Shown here: piece after piece, positions 17,437-27,449 of the stretch
Numbering within the stretch: the first letter of the stretch is position 1
Layout: the number at the start of each line of letters is the position of its first letter
From: Mariniradius saccharolyticus AK6
GTDB taxonomy: Bacteria > Bacteroidota > Bacteroidia > Cytophagales > Cyclobacteriaceae
Length of the DNA stretch: 64,000 bases
Direction: 5' to 3'
NCBI RefSeq assembly: GCF_000330725.2
Contig: NZ_AMZY02000010.1
Span: 124,001-188,000, forward strand
The notes under the pieces: generated by a model
What the model saw: the letters and a program-made list of their open reading frames with translations, nothing else
Databases searched by the model: none
Told to the model about the DNA's origin: nothing
Position numbers and translations under genes: made by a program

Positions 17437-20412
17437 TCACTGACGCATGGACTGGTAGATGACATCGTGAATCTCTTGCCGGACATTATCCTTGAGCAAG
17501 AGGTTGTTTTCAGCATCTGGATGGACACGATTGGATAGAAAAACATAGACCAAGTTATGATCGGGATCTGCCCAGGTACAGGTACCGGTGAAGCCCGTAT
17601 GTCCGAAGGTATTTTTCGAGGCCAAAACTCCAGCACTGCCACCCTTACCGCGCTCGGGTTCGGGTTTGTCCCAACCCCATCCTCGTCTGCTTTGGGCGGA
17701 TTGGCGTTTTGTGAACTCACTCACTGTCTGGGGATCCATCATATCCACATCGGCATATTTACCTCCATTTAGCATCATTTGCATCATGACAGCCAAATCA
17801 CCCGCTTTTCCGAACAAGCCCGCGTGCCCCGCAACTCCCCCGTACATGGCTGCCCCCGGATCATGGACATATCCTTGGATGACTGTTTTTCTGAACGCAA
17901 CATCATCCTCAGTCGGAGCCACCATGTCAATGCCGTATTTTTTGAAAGGATTGAAGGTCATCGTGTACAGCCCGAGGGGTTGGTAGATGTTTTGGTCGAG
18001 AAACTCGTCCAAGGGCTGATTGGTAACCCGTTCGACCAACGCCTGCAGCAGGTACATTGTCAGATCGGAATAGACGTAGCTGTATCGATTTCGGCCTTGC
18101 TCCTTTTGCCGTAATTTCGATTGGATGGTCCAGTGCCAGAGACTGTCGCGCAGGGAATTCATTCCATACATGTTGTTTGAAACAGGGGTCGTGAAACCCG
18201 GCTCAGGCTTTTCCCGATAGTACTCTGACTTCCATCGCCCCGATTCCACGGTTTTTGCATAATGCGGGATAAAGGCCACCAAACCCGCCTCGTGTGCCAA
18301 AACATCCTTCAAAATCAAAGGACCCTTATTTGTACCTTTCAGTTCCGGCAAATACCTCTCGAGCGGCTTGTCCATATCTATCTGGTTGCGGCTGGCCAAA
18401 AACATCACTGCCTGCGTAGTCGCCAAGATCTTGGTCACGGAAGCCAAATCATAGACCGTTTCGGTCGTGACTGGTTTTTTCTTAGTGTAATCATAGTAGC
18501 CATAGGCTTTTTCAAAAACGACCTGACCATTCTTTGCCACCAAAACTACGCCACCCGGGAAAGCCTTTTTCTTGATACTGATATCCATGATGGTATCAAT
18601 TCTTGCCAATACATTCCGATTCATTCCTTGGCTCTCGGGAAATGTATATGAAAGCCGATTCAATCCTTCCAAAAATCCTCCTGTGCCCATCCTATAGGTT
18701 GTATTTGTCGAAACGGGCAATATTCCGTGAGCATCCCTTGCCCCAAAAATCAATTCCGGAACAAGGCGCTGCGTGGTCGAATTGTTTTCAAATGCAATCA
18801 CATGATGCGCCACATCTGGAAGGAATTTCGTGGAATATGCATTTCCAAATACCACTAGGGTCACATCTTGGCGCTCCGACAGGCTTTTTAGAAATTGATA
18901 ATCTGAACTTGCCATGCCAAAACTCCTATTGGGATTGTTGGTAATGCCCATCATAGCGATCACTATGTGATTGTATCGCGCAAGTTGCTTTGCGAGCGTG
19001 TCCTGACTGGCTTGGTCGGAAGCCTTTCCAATTTCGAAATGGTCGAACTTGGCATATTTGTCAAGTTTTTTCTGAAACTCTTTTCCATCACCCCCAATTG
19101 TTAAGGAAGCAAAGTTTTTCAGATCCAAATTTCTAAAGGGAAGCAGATTATCCTTGTTGGAAGTGACCGTGATGGCACGTGCATAGAGCCTCTCGGCCAA
19201 GATTTCGGCAGCAGGCCGATTGATGCGATTGACCAGATTGCTTGTGTCTATCGGCTTCCTTTGGTTGAGCCCTGCCCAATACTTAGCCTTTAAAATCTTC
19301 TGTATCCTGGATTCTACTTCTTCTTGGGAAATCTTACCGTCCTGGATAGCCTGTAGAATCATCGCCTTTGCCTTTGGGACGTCCTGCGAATACAACAAGA
19401 CGTCATTTCCAGCCAACAGGGCCCTCAAATCCACCTCACCGGGCTTGTGGTACTTGGTCACTCCTTGCATATTGAGTGCGTCGGTGAAGACCAGCCCATT
19501 GAAGTTCATTTGGGTCTTCAGGAGATCGCTGACCACATACTTTGATAGCGTTGTTGCTTGGTTTGGTGAGCTATCCAGATTTGGGACGTGGAGATGGGCA
19601 ACCATCACGCTCATCAGATCGTTTTCGATCAGTTCACGGTAAGGGTACAAGTCGATATCGATGATGCGCGTGACTGAATGATTGATCACTGGCAAGGCAT
19701 AATGGGAATCGTTCTCCGTGTCTCCGTGTCCAGGAAAATGCTTGGCATTGGCCATGATGCCGTTGTCCTGAAGGCCTCTCATGTAGGCCAGGGATTTGCG
19801 GGTGACCAGTCTCTTCTCCTCTCCGAAGGCCCTGTATCCAATTACTGGATTATTAGGGTTGGAGTTGACATCTACGACAGGGGCGAAGTTGATATGCATT
19901 CCCAACTCTTTGAATTGGTGGGCGATCTCTTTTCCCATTTCGTAGATCAGTTCATCGTCGGGCAAGGCACCCAGGGTCATGGCTTTGGGAAATCCAATTA
20001 TGGAATCCAAGCGCATATTCACGCCCCACTCGGCATCCATGGCCACAAACAGCGGGATCTTCGAAATTGATTGGTAGCGATTTGTCAAATGCGCCTGTCG
20101 GACCGGCCCTCCCTGGAAAAATATCACACCTCCGATTTGGCTTTCGGTGATCAATTTTTCGATTTCGGCGACGTGTTTGGCGTCTTTGTTTGAATAGGCG
20201 GCCACCATGAAAAGCTGTCCGAGCCTTTCTTCAAAGCTCGTATTCTGAAAAATACTGTCTACCCAAGCCATTTGACTCGATTGGTCGATCACGGCCAAGG
20301 GGTCTTTTGCCTTCCTGAAAATCTCTTCGTTGGGCTTCTTTCTACCAAAAACTGCCCCGGTAATCAGGAGAAGCAAAATTCCCATCCACGCTAGCCAAAC
20401 TTTTCCCCGCAT
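17437..20412 (-). CDS. Glycoside hydrolase family 3 / class C beta-lactamase-type fusion, exported
   Basis: 991 residues with an N-terminal membrane/signal segment. Residues about 50-400 form a GH3 N-terminal barrel of the NagZ type, with KHFPGHGDT..DSH (about 222-236; the conserved His-containing loop acts as acid/base) and the nucleophile Asp in VFTDALNMQGV (about residue 310). Residues about 400-600 are a GH3 C-terminal-like domain. Residues about 620-991 form a serine beta-lactamase/PBP-like domain with SVTK (SxxK, S near 658) and YSD (Y-x-N-like). The substrates are probably peptidoglycan-derived: beta-N-acetylglucosaminidase plus a DD-peptidase or esterase activity. The fusion recurs in Bacteroidota, and it suggests periplasmic muropeptide processing. 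Confidence 0.85.
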   Translation of the reverse strand: MRGKVWLAWMGILLLLITGAVFGRKKPNEEIFRKAKDPLAVIDQSSQMAWVDSIFQNTSFEERLGQLFMVAAYSNKDAKHVAEIEKLITESQIGGVIFFQGGPVRQAHLTNRYQSISKIPLFVAMDAEWGVNMRLDSIIGFPKAMTLGALPDDELIYEMGKEIAHQFKELGMHINFAPVVDVNSNPNNPVIGYRAFGEEKRLVTRKSLAYMRGLQDNGIMANAKHFPGHGDTENDSHYALPVINHSVTRIIDIDLYPYRELIENDLMSVMVAHLHVPNLDSSPNQATTLSKYVVSDLLKTQMNFNGLVFTDALNMQGVTKYHKPGEVDLRALLAGNDVLLYSQDVPKAKAMILQAIQDGKISQEEVESRIQKILKAKYWAGLNQRKPIDTSNLVNRINRPAAEILAERLYARAITVTSNKDNLLPFRNLDLKNFASLTIGGDGKEFQKKLDKYAKFDHFEIGKASDQASQDTLAKQLARYNHIVIAMMGITNNPNRSFGMASSDYQFLKSLSERQDVTLVVFGNAYSTKFLPDVAHHVIAFENNSTTQRLVPELIFGARDAHGILPVSTNTTYRMGTGGFLEGLNRLSYTFPESQGMNRNVLARIDTIMDISIKKKAFPGGVVLVAKNGQVVFEKAYGYYDYTKKKPVTTETVYDLASVTKILATTQAVMFLASRNQIDMDKPLERYLPELKGTNKGPLILKDVLAHEAGLVAFIPHYAKTVESGRWKSEYYREKPEPGFTTPVSNNMYGMNSLRDSLWHWTIQSKLRQKEQGRNRYSYVYSDLTMYLLQALVERVTNQPLDEFLDQNIYQPLGLYTMTFNPFKKYGIDMVAPTEDDVAFRKTVIQGYVHDPGAAMYGGVAGHAGLFGKAGDLAVMMQMMLNGGKYADVDMMDPQTVSEFTKRQSAQSRRGWGWDKPEPERGKGGSAGVLASKNTFGHTGFTGTCTWADPDHNLVYVFLSNRVHPDAENNLLLKDNVRQEIHDVIYQSMRQ

Positions 20413-20573
20413 GCTCCTGTTTAATTTTTATTGCTTGTGATTAGGATTAACTTTGTATGAATATACATCGTTTGCACAAACATTACGAAAAAAAGCCGCG
20501 CTTAGTATGATAATGTGATGGTCGGAACGCAGGTTTTTTTGAATATTTCATAACACATTGAATCGGTACAAAC

Positions 20574-20978
20574 ATGAAATTACCTTCCATACTCAGAGTA
20601 GCCAGCCCCCAAAGATTCGAAATCAAGCCGCGCTACTATGACCCCATAAAGGAGGAAATTGAGCAGCGAACTGCAAGGATTAAGAAAGAACTCCAAGCTG
20701 AAGGCAAAATCCCGCTAGCGGACGAGGATACGGAAGACATGACATACTCTTCTTCGATCAGGGGCGCATTCGCCAGTGGAAATCATATCCGAGGCAGAAG
20801 TACTTCTTTGTTCAATAGCGCATCCATGTTGCGCTTGGTTATTTTTATGATCTTAATCGCTGCGGTGTTCGGGTACATTTATCTTGGTCCTGAAGCTTTG
20901 TATACAGTCGCTTATATAGTCGGTGGATTAGCATTGTTGGTCATTTTTTTCAGGATTAAGGGCAAATCAGGGAAATGA
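20574..20978 (+). CDS. Small membrane protein of unknown function, upstream of mutL
   Basis: 134 residues. A charged N-terminal half (PRYYDPIKEEIEQRTARIKKELQAEG) is followed by two closely spaced C-terminal membrane helices (residues about 85-105 and 108-128). Its stop overlaps the mutL start by 4 bp (ATGA), so the two are translationally coupled, although a direct role in mismatch repair is not implied by sequence. I do not recognise a named family. Divergent from the GH3 fusion gene, with 161 bp between that presumably holds both promoters. Confidence 0.7.
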   Translation: MKLPSILRVASPQRFEIKPRYYDPIKEEIEQRTARIKKELQAEGKIPLADEDTEDMTYSSSIRGAFASGNHIRGRSTSLFNSASMLRLVIFMILIAAVFGYIYLGPEALYTVAYIVGGLALLVIFFRIKGKSGK

Positions 20979-22849
20979 GCGATATCATCCAACTGCTTCC
21001 TGATGCGATTGCCAACCAGATAGCTGCGGGTGAGGTCGTCCAAAGACCTGCATCGGCCCTCAAGGAAATGTTGGAAAATGCCGTGGACGCCGGTGCAACC
21101 CAAATACAGGTAATCGTCAAGGAAGCAGGGAAAACGCTCATTCAGATCATCGACAACGGAAACGGCATGTCCATGACCGACGCCCGTATGTGTTTCGAAC
21201 GCCACGCCACCTCCAAAATCCGCACTACAGAGGATCTTTTTGCCATCCGTACATTTGGCTTCCGGGGAGAGGCTTTGGCTTCCATAGCTGCCGTGGCGCA
21301 ATTGGAGATGAAAACCAGGCAAGCGAGTTCCGAACTAGGCACGCTGATCCAAATTGAAGGGTCCGAAGTCAAGAAACAAGAACCTGTTTCGTGCCCAATC
21401 GGCACATCCATTTTGGTCAAAAACCTGTTTTTCAACGTGCCGGCACGGCGCAATTTCCTCAAGTCCAACCCAGTCGAAATGCGCCATATCGTGGAGGAAT
21501 TCCAAAGGGTTGCGTTGGCATATCCGGAAATTGGATTCAGCTTGTACCAAAATGACCTTGAGCTTTTCAAACTTGTTCCTGGAAAACTCAGCCAGCGCAT
21601 CGTGGGCATCTTTGGCAAGTCCTACCAAGGACAATTGGTGGCTTGCCGGGAAGAAACCCCACACCTCAATATCCACGGATACATCGGAAAACCGGAGGCG
21701 TCGAAAAAGACGCGGGGCGAGCAGTTCTTCTTCGTAAACAACCGATTTATCAAAAACAACTACCTCCACCATGCCGTGGCCAATGCCTACGAAGGACTGA
21801 TGGGTGCAGATATGCAGCCGTTTTATGTGCTTTTCTTGGACATTGACCCAAGCCATATCGACATCAACGTCCATCCGACCAAGACAGAAATCAAGTTTGA
21901 CGACGAACGGACCGTGTATGCCGTGATCCGGTCGGCAGTGAAGCAAGCCCTAGGTGCCCATCATGTCGTTCCGTCGCTGGACTTCAGCTATGATGTCAAT
22001 TTTACCGAAAACTGGAAAAAAACTCCCGGGCAAGCCGAAATGCTGACCAGGGAACATATCATTCCCACGGATGAGGGCATCCAAGAAAACCAATACAAGA
22101 GCTTTCAAACTCCCATGTTCAAGAAACAGGCTGTTTCGGGTTGGGAGAAGCTATTTGAGGGACAGCAGAAAAACCCGATGATTTCCGAGCGGGAAATTCC
22201 TGCCGAAATTCCGGAACTTGAGGATATCCTCACCCTTCCTTCCAAAGCCAACGAAGACAGGTTTCCCTTTCAGGAAAGTCATGCGACGGGAAACACATTC
22301 CAAGTAGAAAACAGCTATGTCGTGGCGCAGCTTTCGTCCGGTTTAGTCATTATCGAGCAGCAGTCAGCACACGAGCGTATCCTGTTTGAGCGTTATAGCA
22401 AGCAACTTACACAAGCTGCAGGTGCATCGCAACAATGCCTATTTCCTCCCCATATCCAACTGAGTCCGGCTGATTTTGCCTTGGTCATGGACATGCAGGA
22501 GGAACTCAGTCGCTTGGGATTTTTGATTGACCCCTTTGGGAAAGATACTTTGCTCATCCGTGGTGTTCCGGCAGATATCCAAGTGACAAACGAAAAGGCA
22601 TTATTTGAGGGGCTCCTTGAGCAATTCAAAATATTCAAATCCGAGCTTTCCGTCGACAAACGCGAAAGTCTCGCCCGCGCCATGGCCAAGAGATCCTCCA
22701 TCAAAAGAGGCACAAAATTGGATACGGCAGAGATGGAGACCATCGTCGGGCAGTTGTTTGCCTGCCAAAACCCAAATTATGGACTTTCCGGGAACAAAAC
22801 CTTCATCAAAATAGATTTACAACAGATCCACGGCTTTTTCAACAAATAG
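20975..22849 (+). CDS. mutL: DNA mismatch repair protein MutL
   Basis: 624 residues. N-terminal GHKL ATPase: motif I ENAVDAGATQ, motif II DNGNGM, the RHATSKI and TFGFRGEAL loops. A long linker (about residues 330-425) precedes the C-terminal dimerisation domain. There the metal-endonuclease motif DQHA(x)2E(x)4E appears as EQQSAHERILFE: both downstream glutamates are kept but D-to-E, H-to-Q and A-to-S substitutions occur, so nicking activity is uncertain. A sliding-clamp-binding QxxLxP sequence (QQCLFP) follows. It is coupled to the preceding small gene; the rhomboid gene starts 3 bp after the stop. Confidence 0.94.
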   Translation: MSDIIQLLPDAIANQIAAGEVVQRPASALKEMLENAVDAGATQIQVIVKEAGKTLIQIIDNGNGMSMTDARMCFERHATSKIRTTEDLFAIRTFGFRGEALASIAAVAQLEMKTRQASSELGTLIQIEGSEVKKQEPVSCPIGTSILVKNLFFNVPARRNFLKSNPVEMRHIVEEFQRVALAYPEIGFSLYQNDLELFKLVPGKLSQRIVGIFGKSYQGQLVACREETPHLNIHGYIGKPEASKKTRGEQFFFVNNRFIKNNYLHHAVANAYEGLMGADMQPFYVLFLDIDPSHIDINVHPTKTEIKFDDERTVYAVIRSAVKQALGAHHVVPSLDFSYDVNFTENWKKTPGQAEMLTREHIIPTDEGIQENQYKSFQTPMFKKQAVSGWEKLFEGQQKNPMISEREIPAEIPELEDILTLPSKANEDRFPFQESHATGNTFQVENSYVVAQLSSGLVIIEQQSAHERILFERYSKQLTQAAGASQQCLFPPHIQLSPADFALVMDMQEELSRLGFLIDPFGKDTLLIRGVPADIQVTNEKALFEGLLEQFKIFKSELSVDKRESLARAMAKRSSIKRGTKLDTAEMETIVGQLFACQNPNYGLSGNKTFIKIDLQQIHGFFNK

Positions 22850-22852
22850 CTC

Positions 22853-23644
22853 ATGTTCAGACCCATTACGCCCATAGTCAAGAATCTCCTGATCATCAAT
22901 ATTGCCTTGTTTGTGGTAGCAACTTACGTCATGCCCAATCTTTCGGCGATTTTTGCCTTGTACCATATCCAAAGCCCAAGATTTATCCCGACACAGTTTC
23001 TGACCTACATGTTCATGCATGCTGATGGTTGGCATTTGTTCAGCAACATGTTTGGATTGTTTGTGTTCGGCCCTTTGTTGGAGGAATTTATCGGACCCAA
23101 GAAGCTATTGACGCTTTGGATGGTTTGTGGCGTGGGTGCTGGTGTGCTGTATTCAGGATACACCAGTTTTCAGACTCAAAAATTAGACAATTTGATAGCT
23201 GAGTTTTACAGTGAACAAAGCCCTGAAAATTTCCGAAAATGCATTAGACATTTTACAGATAAACCAAATCCTGAATTAGTTGAATTCATGGATTACTTTG
23301 ACAGAAACCCGGATAACGAAAATATTAACCGGGAATCAAAGGTGGTCCTTACAACCTTGAGGAATAGCGTTCTGAATGGGAATATGGTGGGTGCCTCAGG
23401 AGCCCTATTTGGTGTTTTGATTGCTTTCGGAATGCTGTTTCCCAATACCCAACTGTTACTACTCTTCCCACCAATACCGGTAAAGGCAAAATATCTGATA
23501 TTGGCTTACAGCGTTTATACCGTATATGCTGTTATCATTGACAATCCGCAGGACAATGTGGCGCATTTTGCCCACCTGAGTGGATTGGTGATTGGGGCGG
23601 GATTGGTATATTATTGGAAAAAAAGCAGGAAAAGTTTTTACTGA
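22853..23644 (+). CDS. Rhomboid family intramembrane serine protease
   Basis: 263 residues with about six membrane helices. The catalytic serine S182 is in GASGALFG, and H241 in AHLSG completes the Ser-His dyad. The HxxxN-type signature is in 'WHLFSNMFGLFVFG' (helix 2). A polar insertion of about 70 residues between helices 3 and 4 (residues about 105-175) is longer than in GlpG. The gene starts 3 bp after mutL and is followed 7 bp later by a second rhomboid, so mutL and the rhomboids form one operon. The substrates are unknown. Confidence 0.88.
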   Translation: MFRPITPIVKNLLIINIALFVVATYVMPNLSAIFALYHIQSPRFIPTQFLTYMFMHADGWHLFSNMFGLFVFGPLLEEFIGPKKLLTLWMVCGVGAGVLYSGYTSFQTQKLDNLIAEFYSEQSPENFRKCIRHFTDKPNPELVEFMDYFDRNPDNENINRESKVVLTTLRNSVLNGNMVGASGALFGVLIAFGMLFPNTQLLLLFPPIPVKAKYLILAYSVYTVYAVIIDNPQDNVAHFAHLSGLVIGAGLVYYWKKSRKSFY

Positions 23645-23651
23645 TCGAGCT

Positions 23652-24575
23652 ATGTACGAAGGGTTCTGGTATAATCTCAAAAACGCATTTAGGCAAAACA
23701 ACAATAGCCTGTACAAGATCATTGCGATCAACCTCTTGGTGTTTGTGGTGATGTTGTTTGCCAGGGTGATACTTCAATATTCGGGAGGTGCATCGATCTA
23801 TGAACTGCTGCGCACCAATCTGATGATGCCGGCGGCGGTTCCGCAGCTTTTGGAAAAGCCATGGACCGTGATGACCTACATGTTTTTTCATGAAGGTATA
23901 TTCCATATCCTGTTCAATATGCTGTTCCTGTACTGGTTCGGGATGCTGCTGCATGAGTATTTGGGCAGTAGAAAACTGGCCAATATCTACATCCTTGGAG
24001 GTATTGCCGGTGGATTGCTATACCTGACCATGTACAATATTTCGCCTTTTTTTGCAGAGGTTCTACCAATTGCAAAAATGCTCGGCGCCAGCGCAGGCGT
24101 ATATGCGATCGTGGTGGCAGCCGCAACCCTTTCTCCCAATACCACTTTTTTTCTACTTCTGCTCGGTCCCGTTAAGATCAAATACATCGCGATATTCTAT
24201 GTGTTTATTGCCTTCGCGAACTCGGCGGGAAACAATGCCGGCGGGGAACTCGCCCACCTTGGCGGCGCGGCATTGGGATACCTGTATGTAATCCAACTAC
24301 GCAAAGGAAGGGATTTGGGTAGATGGATTCAGGCAATTGGACGGTTTTTCGAAAGACTTTTTACCAAAAAACCAGCAGTAAAGGTGACTTACCGGAAAGA
24401 AAAAGTGAGCTCTTCCGAATCCTATCGCAGCTCCAAATCGAGCGGCGCGGCCGCAAGACCACAAGAGACCACCCAAGAGGAAATCGACCAAATCTTGGAC
24501 AAGATCGCAGCCAAGGGTTATGATGCTCTTAGCAAGGAAGAGAAAAGGAAACTGTTTGAGTTCAGCAAAAAATAG
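23652..24575 (+). CDS. Second rhomboid family intramembrane protease with DUF6576-like tail
   Basis: 307 residues from the ATG at 23652; the upstream in-frame ATG at 23592 lies inside the first rhomboid gene and is not needed. Catalytic S147 is in GASAGVYA and H202 in AHLGG. The helix-2 signature is 'FHILFNMLFLYWFG'. After the last helix (about residue 215) comes a basic, Ser-rich linker and a C-terminal helical motif EEIDQILDKIAAKGYDALSKEE, seen in Bacteroidota rhomboids as DUF6576. It is not closely similar to the first rhomboid outside the core, so the pair is an old duplication or independent acquisition. Confidence 0.88.
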   Translation: MYEGFWYNLKNAFRQNNNSLYKIIAINLLVFVVMLFARVILQYSGGASIYELLRTNLMMPAAVPQLLEKPWTVMTYMFFHEGIFHILFNMLFLYWFGMLLHEYLGSRKLANIYILGGIAGGLLYLTMYNISPFFAEVLPIAKMLGASAGVYAIVVAAATLSPNTTFFLLLLGPVKIKYIAIFYVFIAFANSAGNNAGGELAHLGGAALGYLYVIQLRKGRDLGRWIQAIGRFFERLFTKKPAVKVTYRKEKVSSSESYRSSKSSGAAARPQETTQEEIDQILDKIAAKGYDALSKEEKRKLFEFSKK

Positions 24576-24615
24576 CTTTAATCCTTCTAGGCATTGAGCA
24601 AAGGGCATCCAAACA

Positions 24616-27306
24616 TCAAGGCATTATTTCTTTTTCAAAATAGGATAGCTTGCCGTTTTTGTCCATTCCCTGAATCACGAGCTTGTAACCTTGTACAACG
24701 TCGCTGTTGAAAAACTCGATCGTGCCTGAATTGCCATCGATTGCAACTTTCGGATTCCAATAGAGGGTCGAGCGAAAATCCGGTTTGGGGCTGTTTTCTT
24801 GGTCATACTTTGGCATGTAAAATTCCCGCGCCGTGGAGTATCCGGGAAACCTCAAATTGAACACCCCTTCACCTGCTTCCAATACCCCCCCTCCACGCTT
24901 TGTATAGAATGCAATCGCACCACCTGCGCCCGCCGAACCAAAAATCGCCAAACTCGCACCATCCTTGAATACATCGACTGCCGCTAAATCCCTCGGGCTG
25001 ATCGAGCTGATAAACTGTGCGTCCACAGGAACGTTGTCCAACAGGAAAATTGGCGAAAGCTGGTTGAGCGAACCCGCGCCCCGAATCGTCACGGTAGGTG
25101 CACCCATCGGATTGGGCTTGATACTGACACCGGAAAACCTTCCTTGCAGCAACTGCCATATATCAAAATACCCCTCAAATCCACCTATTTCGGAAGGAAT
25201 CAGGGTTGCGTCGCCTTTACCATACATCCGGTTGATGTTCTCCTGCTCGGGCTGGTATTTCTGTGCTTTCACGACAAATTCGTCAATATCGACGGTCCCC
25301 ATCTCATCAAAAGCGGCAGAAGACTGTCGGCGCTTTTCTGCTTGCGTCAAAAACTCCTGCAAATACCGATCAGCCTCGAAGCTCTTTTGTGTCGGTACGA
25401 ATCCCTCCCACTGCTGGTATTTGGCTAATGGCGGGTCAAGCTCGAGTTGGACGAGTTCCCTGAGTCTTTTGTCCCTTACGGTCAATACCAATTGGGTGGT
25501 ATCAGTAAAAGTCATGTCGTCGATGATAAACTTCCCGTTGTCGGTATATTCCACTGCAAGGAAATCCTGTTCGTTACCTTTGCTGAACACATTGATAATT
25601 CCACCTCCAAGACCTTTTTTGTTCCCGTCCTTTGGGGAAACCGTACCTGTGATATTGATGCCCTGCTCAATGAAATTGCTGTTGTTGAATTTCTTGGAGA
25701 GAACTTCTTCCCAATCAAACCGCCTCCAACCATGTGTCAGCATGACGAGTTCGATAGACTCATGGTCACGTTGCTGCCCAAAAAGCCTGATCGGCTGATG
25801 GATGTTTCCTTGGAGTTCCGATTCGAGTTTGAGATAAGAAAGAATGTTGGAATTCGACTGAAAGGATTGTTCCTGTGCGTCGATGACGGACACAGAATAG
25901 TTTCCCCCTTCAAATCCTTCCCCGTCCACTTGAAATGACCAGGTATTTTTCGCCCTTGGCGCTAAATTTACTTGTGGGGTGTTCACGGTGAGTGCACGCT
26001 CGTCTCTCCCAGAAATATACACCAAGCGCTCCGCCAAGGGAGTTCCCCCAGGCTCAAATACGGCGATTTGATTGATACCAGAAACCAATTGGGATTTACG
26101 AATGCGCGCGCCGGTGACGCCGTTTGCGAGGTTGATCACCTGCATATGGCCAATGCGGCCCCGGGCATGGACTACCAGCAGGGCTTCGCCTGTAGGTGAT
26201 ATTTTTCCAAAATCTCTGGCTTGTATCAGGATATTGACAAGGGCTTCGTTCGAATTGTCCACCGTGAGGTTAATGCCAGAAGCCTTGGTTGGAGGCAAAT
26301 CGACCATGCGGGAATTGCCATCGATGGTAATCTCTGCGGCATATTTTTGACCTATTTCAGGAGTCAAGCTAAATACTCCAAGTCCAGATGTGTTTGTTTC
26401 AAAAGGTATTTTTTCCGTTCCGTTTTGTACCGTGCCGGAAATTTTGGCTGGAGCGCCATCAGGATAAACAGCCCTGACAGCGACCTTATTTGCAAATCCT
26501 GCTACCAAGTCACCTCCCTCTGGCAAGAACTGAATGTCAAGGCTGCGGCTGGCAAAGGGCAATACAAACTGACGTTCCACACCATACTCCTCGTTTTCCT
26601 TCCACGTAAGGACCAACGTGGAAATCTCGCTTTCCTTGCCAATTGGAACCTGAAATCCCAGGGTCCCTTTTCCCTCCGCATCCAATTTTAGAGCTTCTGT
26701 TTTGATACCTGTAGAGCCGATTTTCCAAGTAGCGGATATCTTACCTGAGGTCAGCGGCTTGAGCGAGCGATCTAAAACCGTAACCGATCCCTGATAGCTT
26801 GTACCTAGGTTGGTTTCCGATTTTTCCCAAACAACCGTTGGTTGGAAGCTGAGATTGTATGGCTCGAAAACTTGAATTGACGTCGAAAACACCGCATCAT
26901 TCCCAAATCCGCGCATCCAATGGGAATAAGCTTTTATCTGATAGACGCCTTCCTGAGTAAAATTATCCAGACGAAATTCACCTGCGCCGTGCCCCTCCTT
27001 GATTTCAATCGCCTTTTGTTGGATAAGGTTTCCCGCATTATCGAGCAGATCCACGTAAAGAACTTTGCTCAAAGGCGATGGTACATCCGGGCTTCCTGCC
27101 GTCAGATAGCACGAAAACCAGATATTGTCGCCAGCGGAGTAGATATTTTTATCCAAATGCAGAAAGGCCTTCTCCTCAGGAAAATCCGCGACGTAGGCTT
27201 CCATGTTGGCCAAAATCTTTTCCGTCAATTCTGCGATACCGAGCGGCTGTTGGTTGATAAATGGGAAGAAAAATGGCACGACAAAAAAAAGCAGCAGGTT
27301 TTTCAT
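24616..27306 (-). CDS. Exported MG2/carboxypeptidase-like protein with TonB plug domain
   Basis: 896 residues from the ATG at 27306, where a signal peptide begins (MKNLLLFFVVPFFFPF); the open frame to 27399 adds an unlikely leader. Residues about 35-150 resemble macroglobulin MG2 ('EKAFLHLDKNIYSAGDNIWFSCYL'). Several beta-sandwich repeats follow (about 150-600). Residues about 720-830 form a TonB-receptor plug domain ('LLQGRFSGVSI..PTVTIRGAGSL', 'PIFLLDNVPVD', 'GSAGAGGAIAFYTKRG'). There is no outer-membrane barrel. It may anchor or gate an envelope complex, but the function is unknown. Related to the shorter protein at 613-2217. Confidence 0.78.
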   Translation of the reverse strand: MKNLLLFFVVPFFFPFINQQPLGIAELTEKILANMEAYVADFPEEKAFLHLDKNIYSAGDNIWFSCYLTAGSPDVPSPLSKVLYVDLLDNAGNLIQQKAIEIKEGHGAGEFRLDNFTQEGVYQIKAYSHWMRGFGNDAVFSTSIQVFEPYNLSFQPTVVWEKSETNLGTSYQGSVTVLDRSLKPLTSGKISATWKIGSTGIKTEALKLDAEGKGTLGFQVPIGKESEISTLVLTWKENEEYGVERQFVLPFASRSLDIQFLPEGGDLVAGFANKVAVRAVYPDGAPAKISGTVQNGTEKIPFETNTSGLGVFSLTPEIGQKYAAEITIDGNSRMVDLPPTKASGINLTVDNSNEALVNILIQARDFGKISPTGEALLVVHARGRIGHMQVINLANGVTGARIRKSQLVSGINQIAVFEPGGTPLAERLVYISGRDERALTVNTPQVNLAPRAKNTWSFQVDGEGFEGGNYSVSVIDAQEQSFQSNSNILSYLKLESELQGNIHQPIRLFGQQRDHESIELVMLTHGWRRFDWEEVLSKKFNNSNFIEQGINITGTVSPKDGNKKGLGGGIINVFSKGNEQDFLAVEYTDNGKFIIDDMTFTDTTQLVLTVRDKRLRELVQLELDPPLAKYQQWEGFVPTQKSFEADRYLQEFLTQAEKRRQSSAAFDEMGTVDIDEFVVKAQKYQPEQENINRMYGKGDATLIPSEIGGFEGYFDIWQLLQGRFSGVSIKPNPMGAPTVTIRGAGSLNQLSPIFLLDNVPVDAQFISSISPRDLAAVDVFKDGASLAIFGSAGAGGAIAFYTKRGGGVLEAGEGVFNLRFPGYSTAREFYMPKYDQENSPKPDFRSTLYWNPKVAIDGNSGTIEFFNSDVVQGYKLVIQGMDKNGKLSYFEKEIMP

Positions 27307-27449
27307 AATGGTTGGTTTACTTAAAACAAAACTTTGAACACGTGAAACTACGTCAAACTTATAGTTAAGTTTTGTTTCATCCGAAAAAATCCTGTTCAAA
27401 AGGACAAACGGCTAGTTAAGCCTTTGAAATCCAAAAAGAAAAATTTCCC

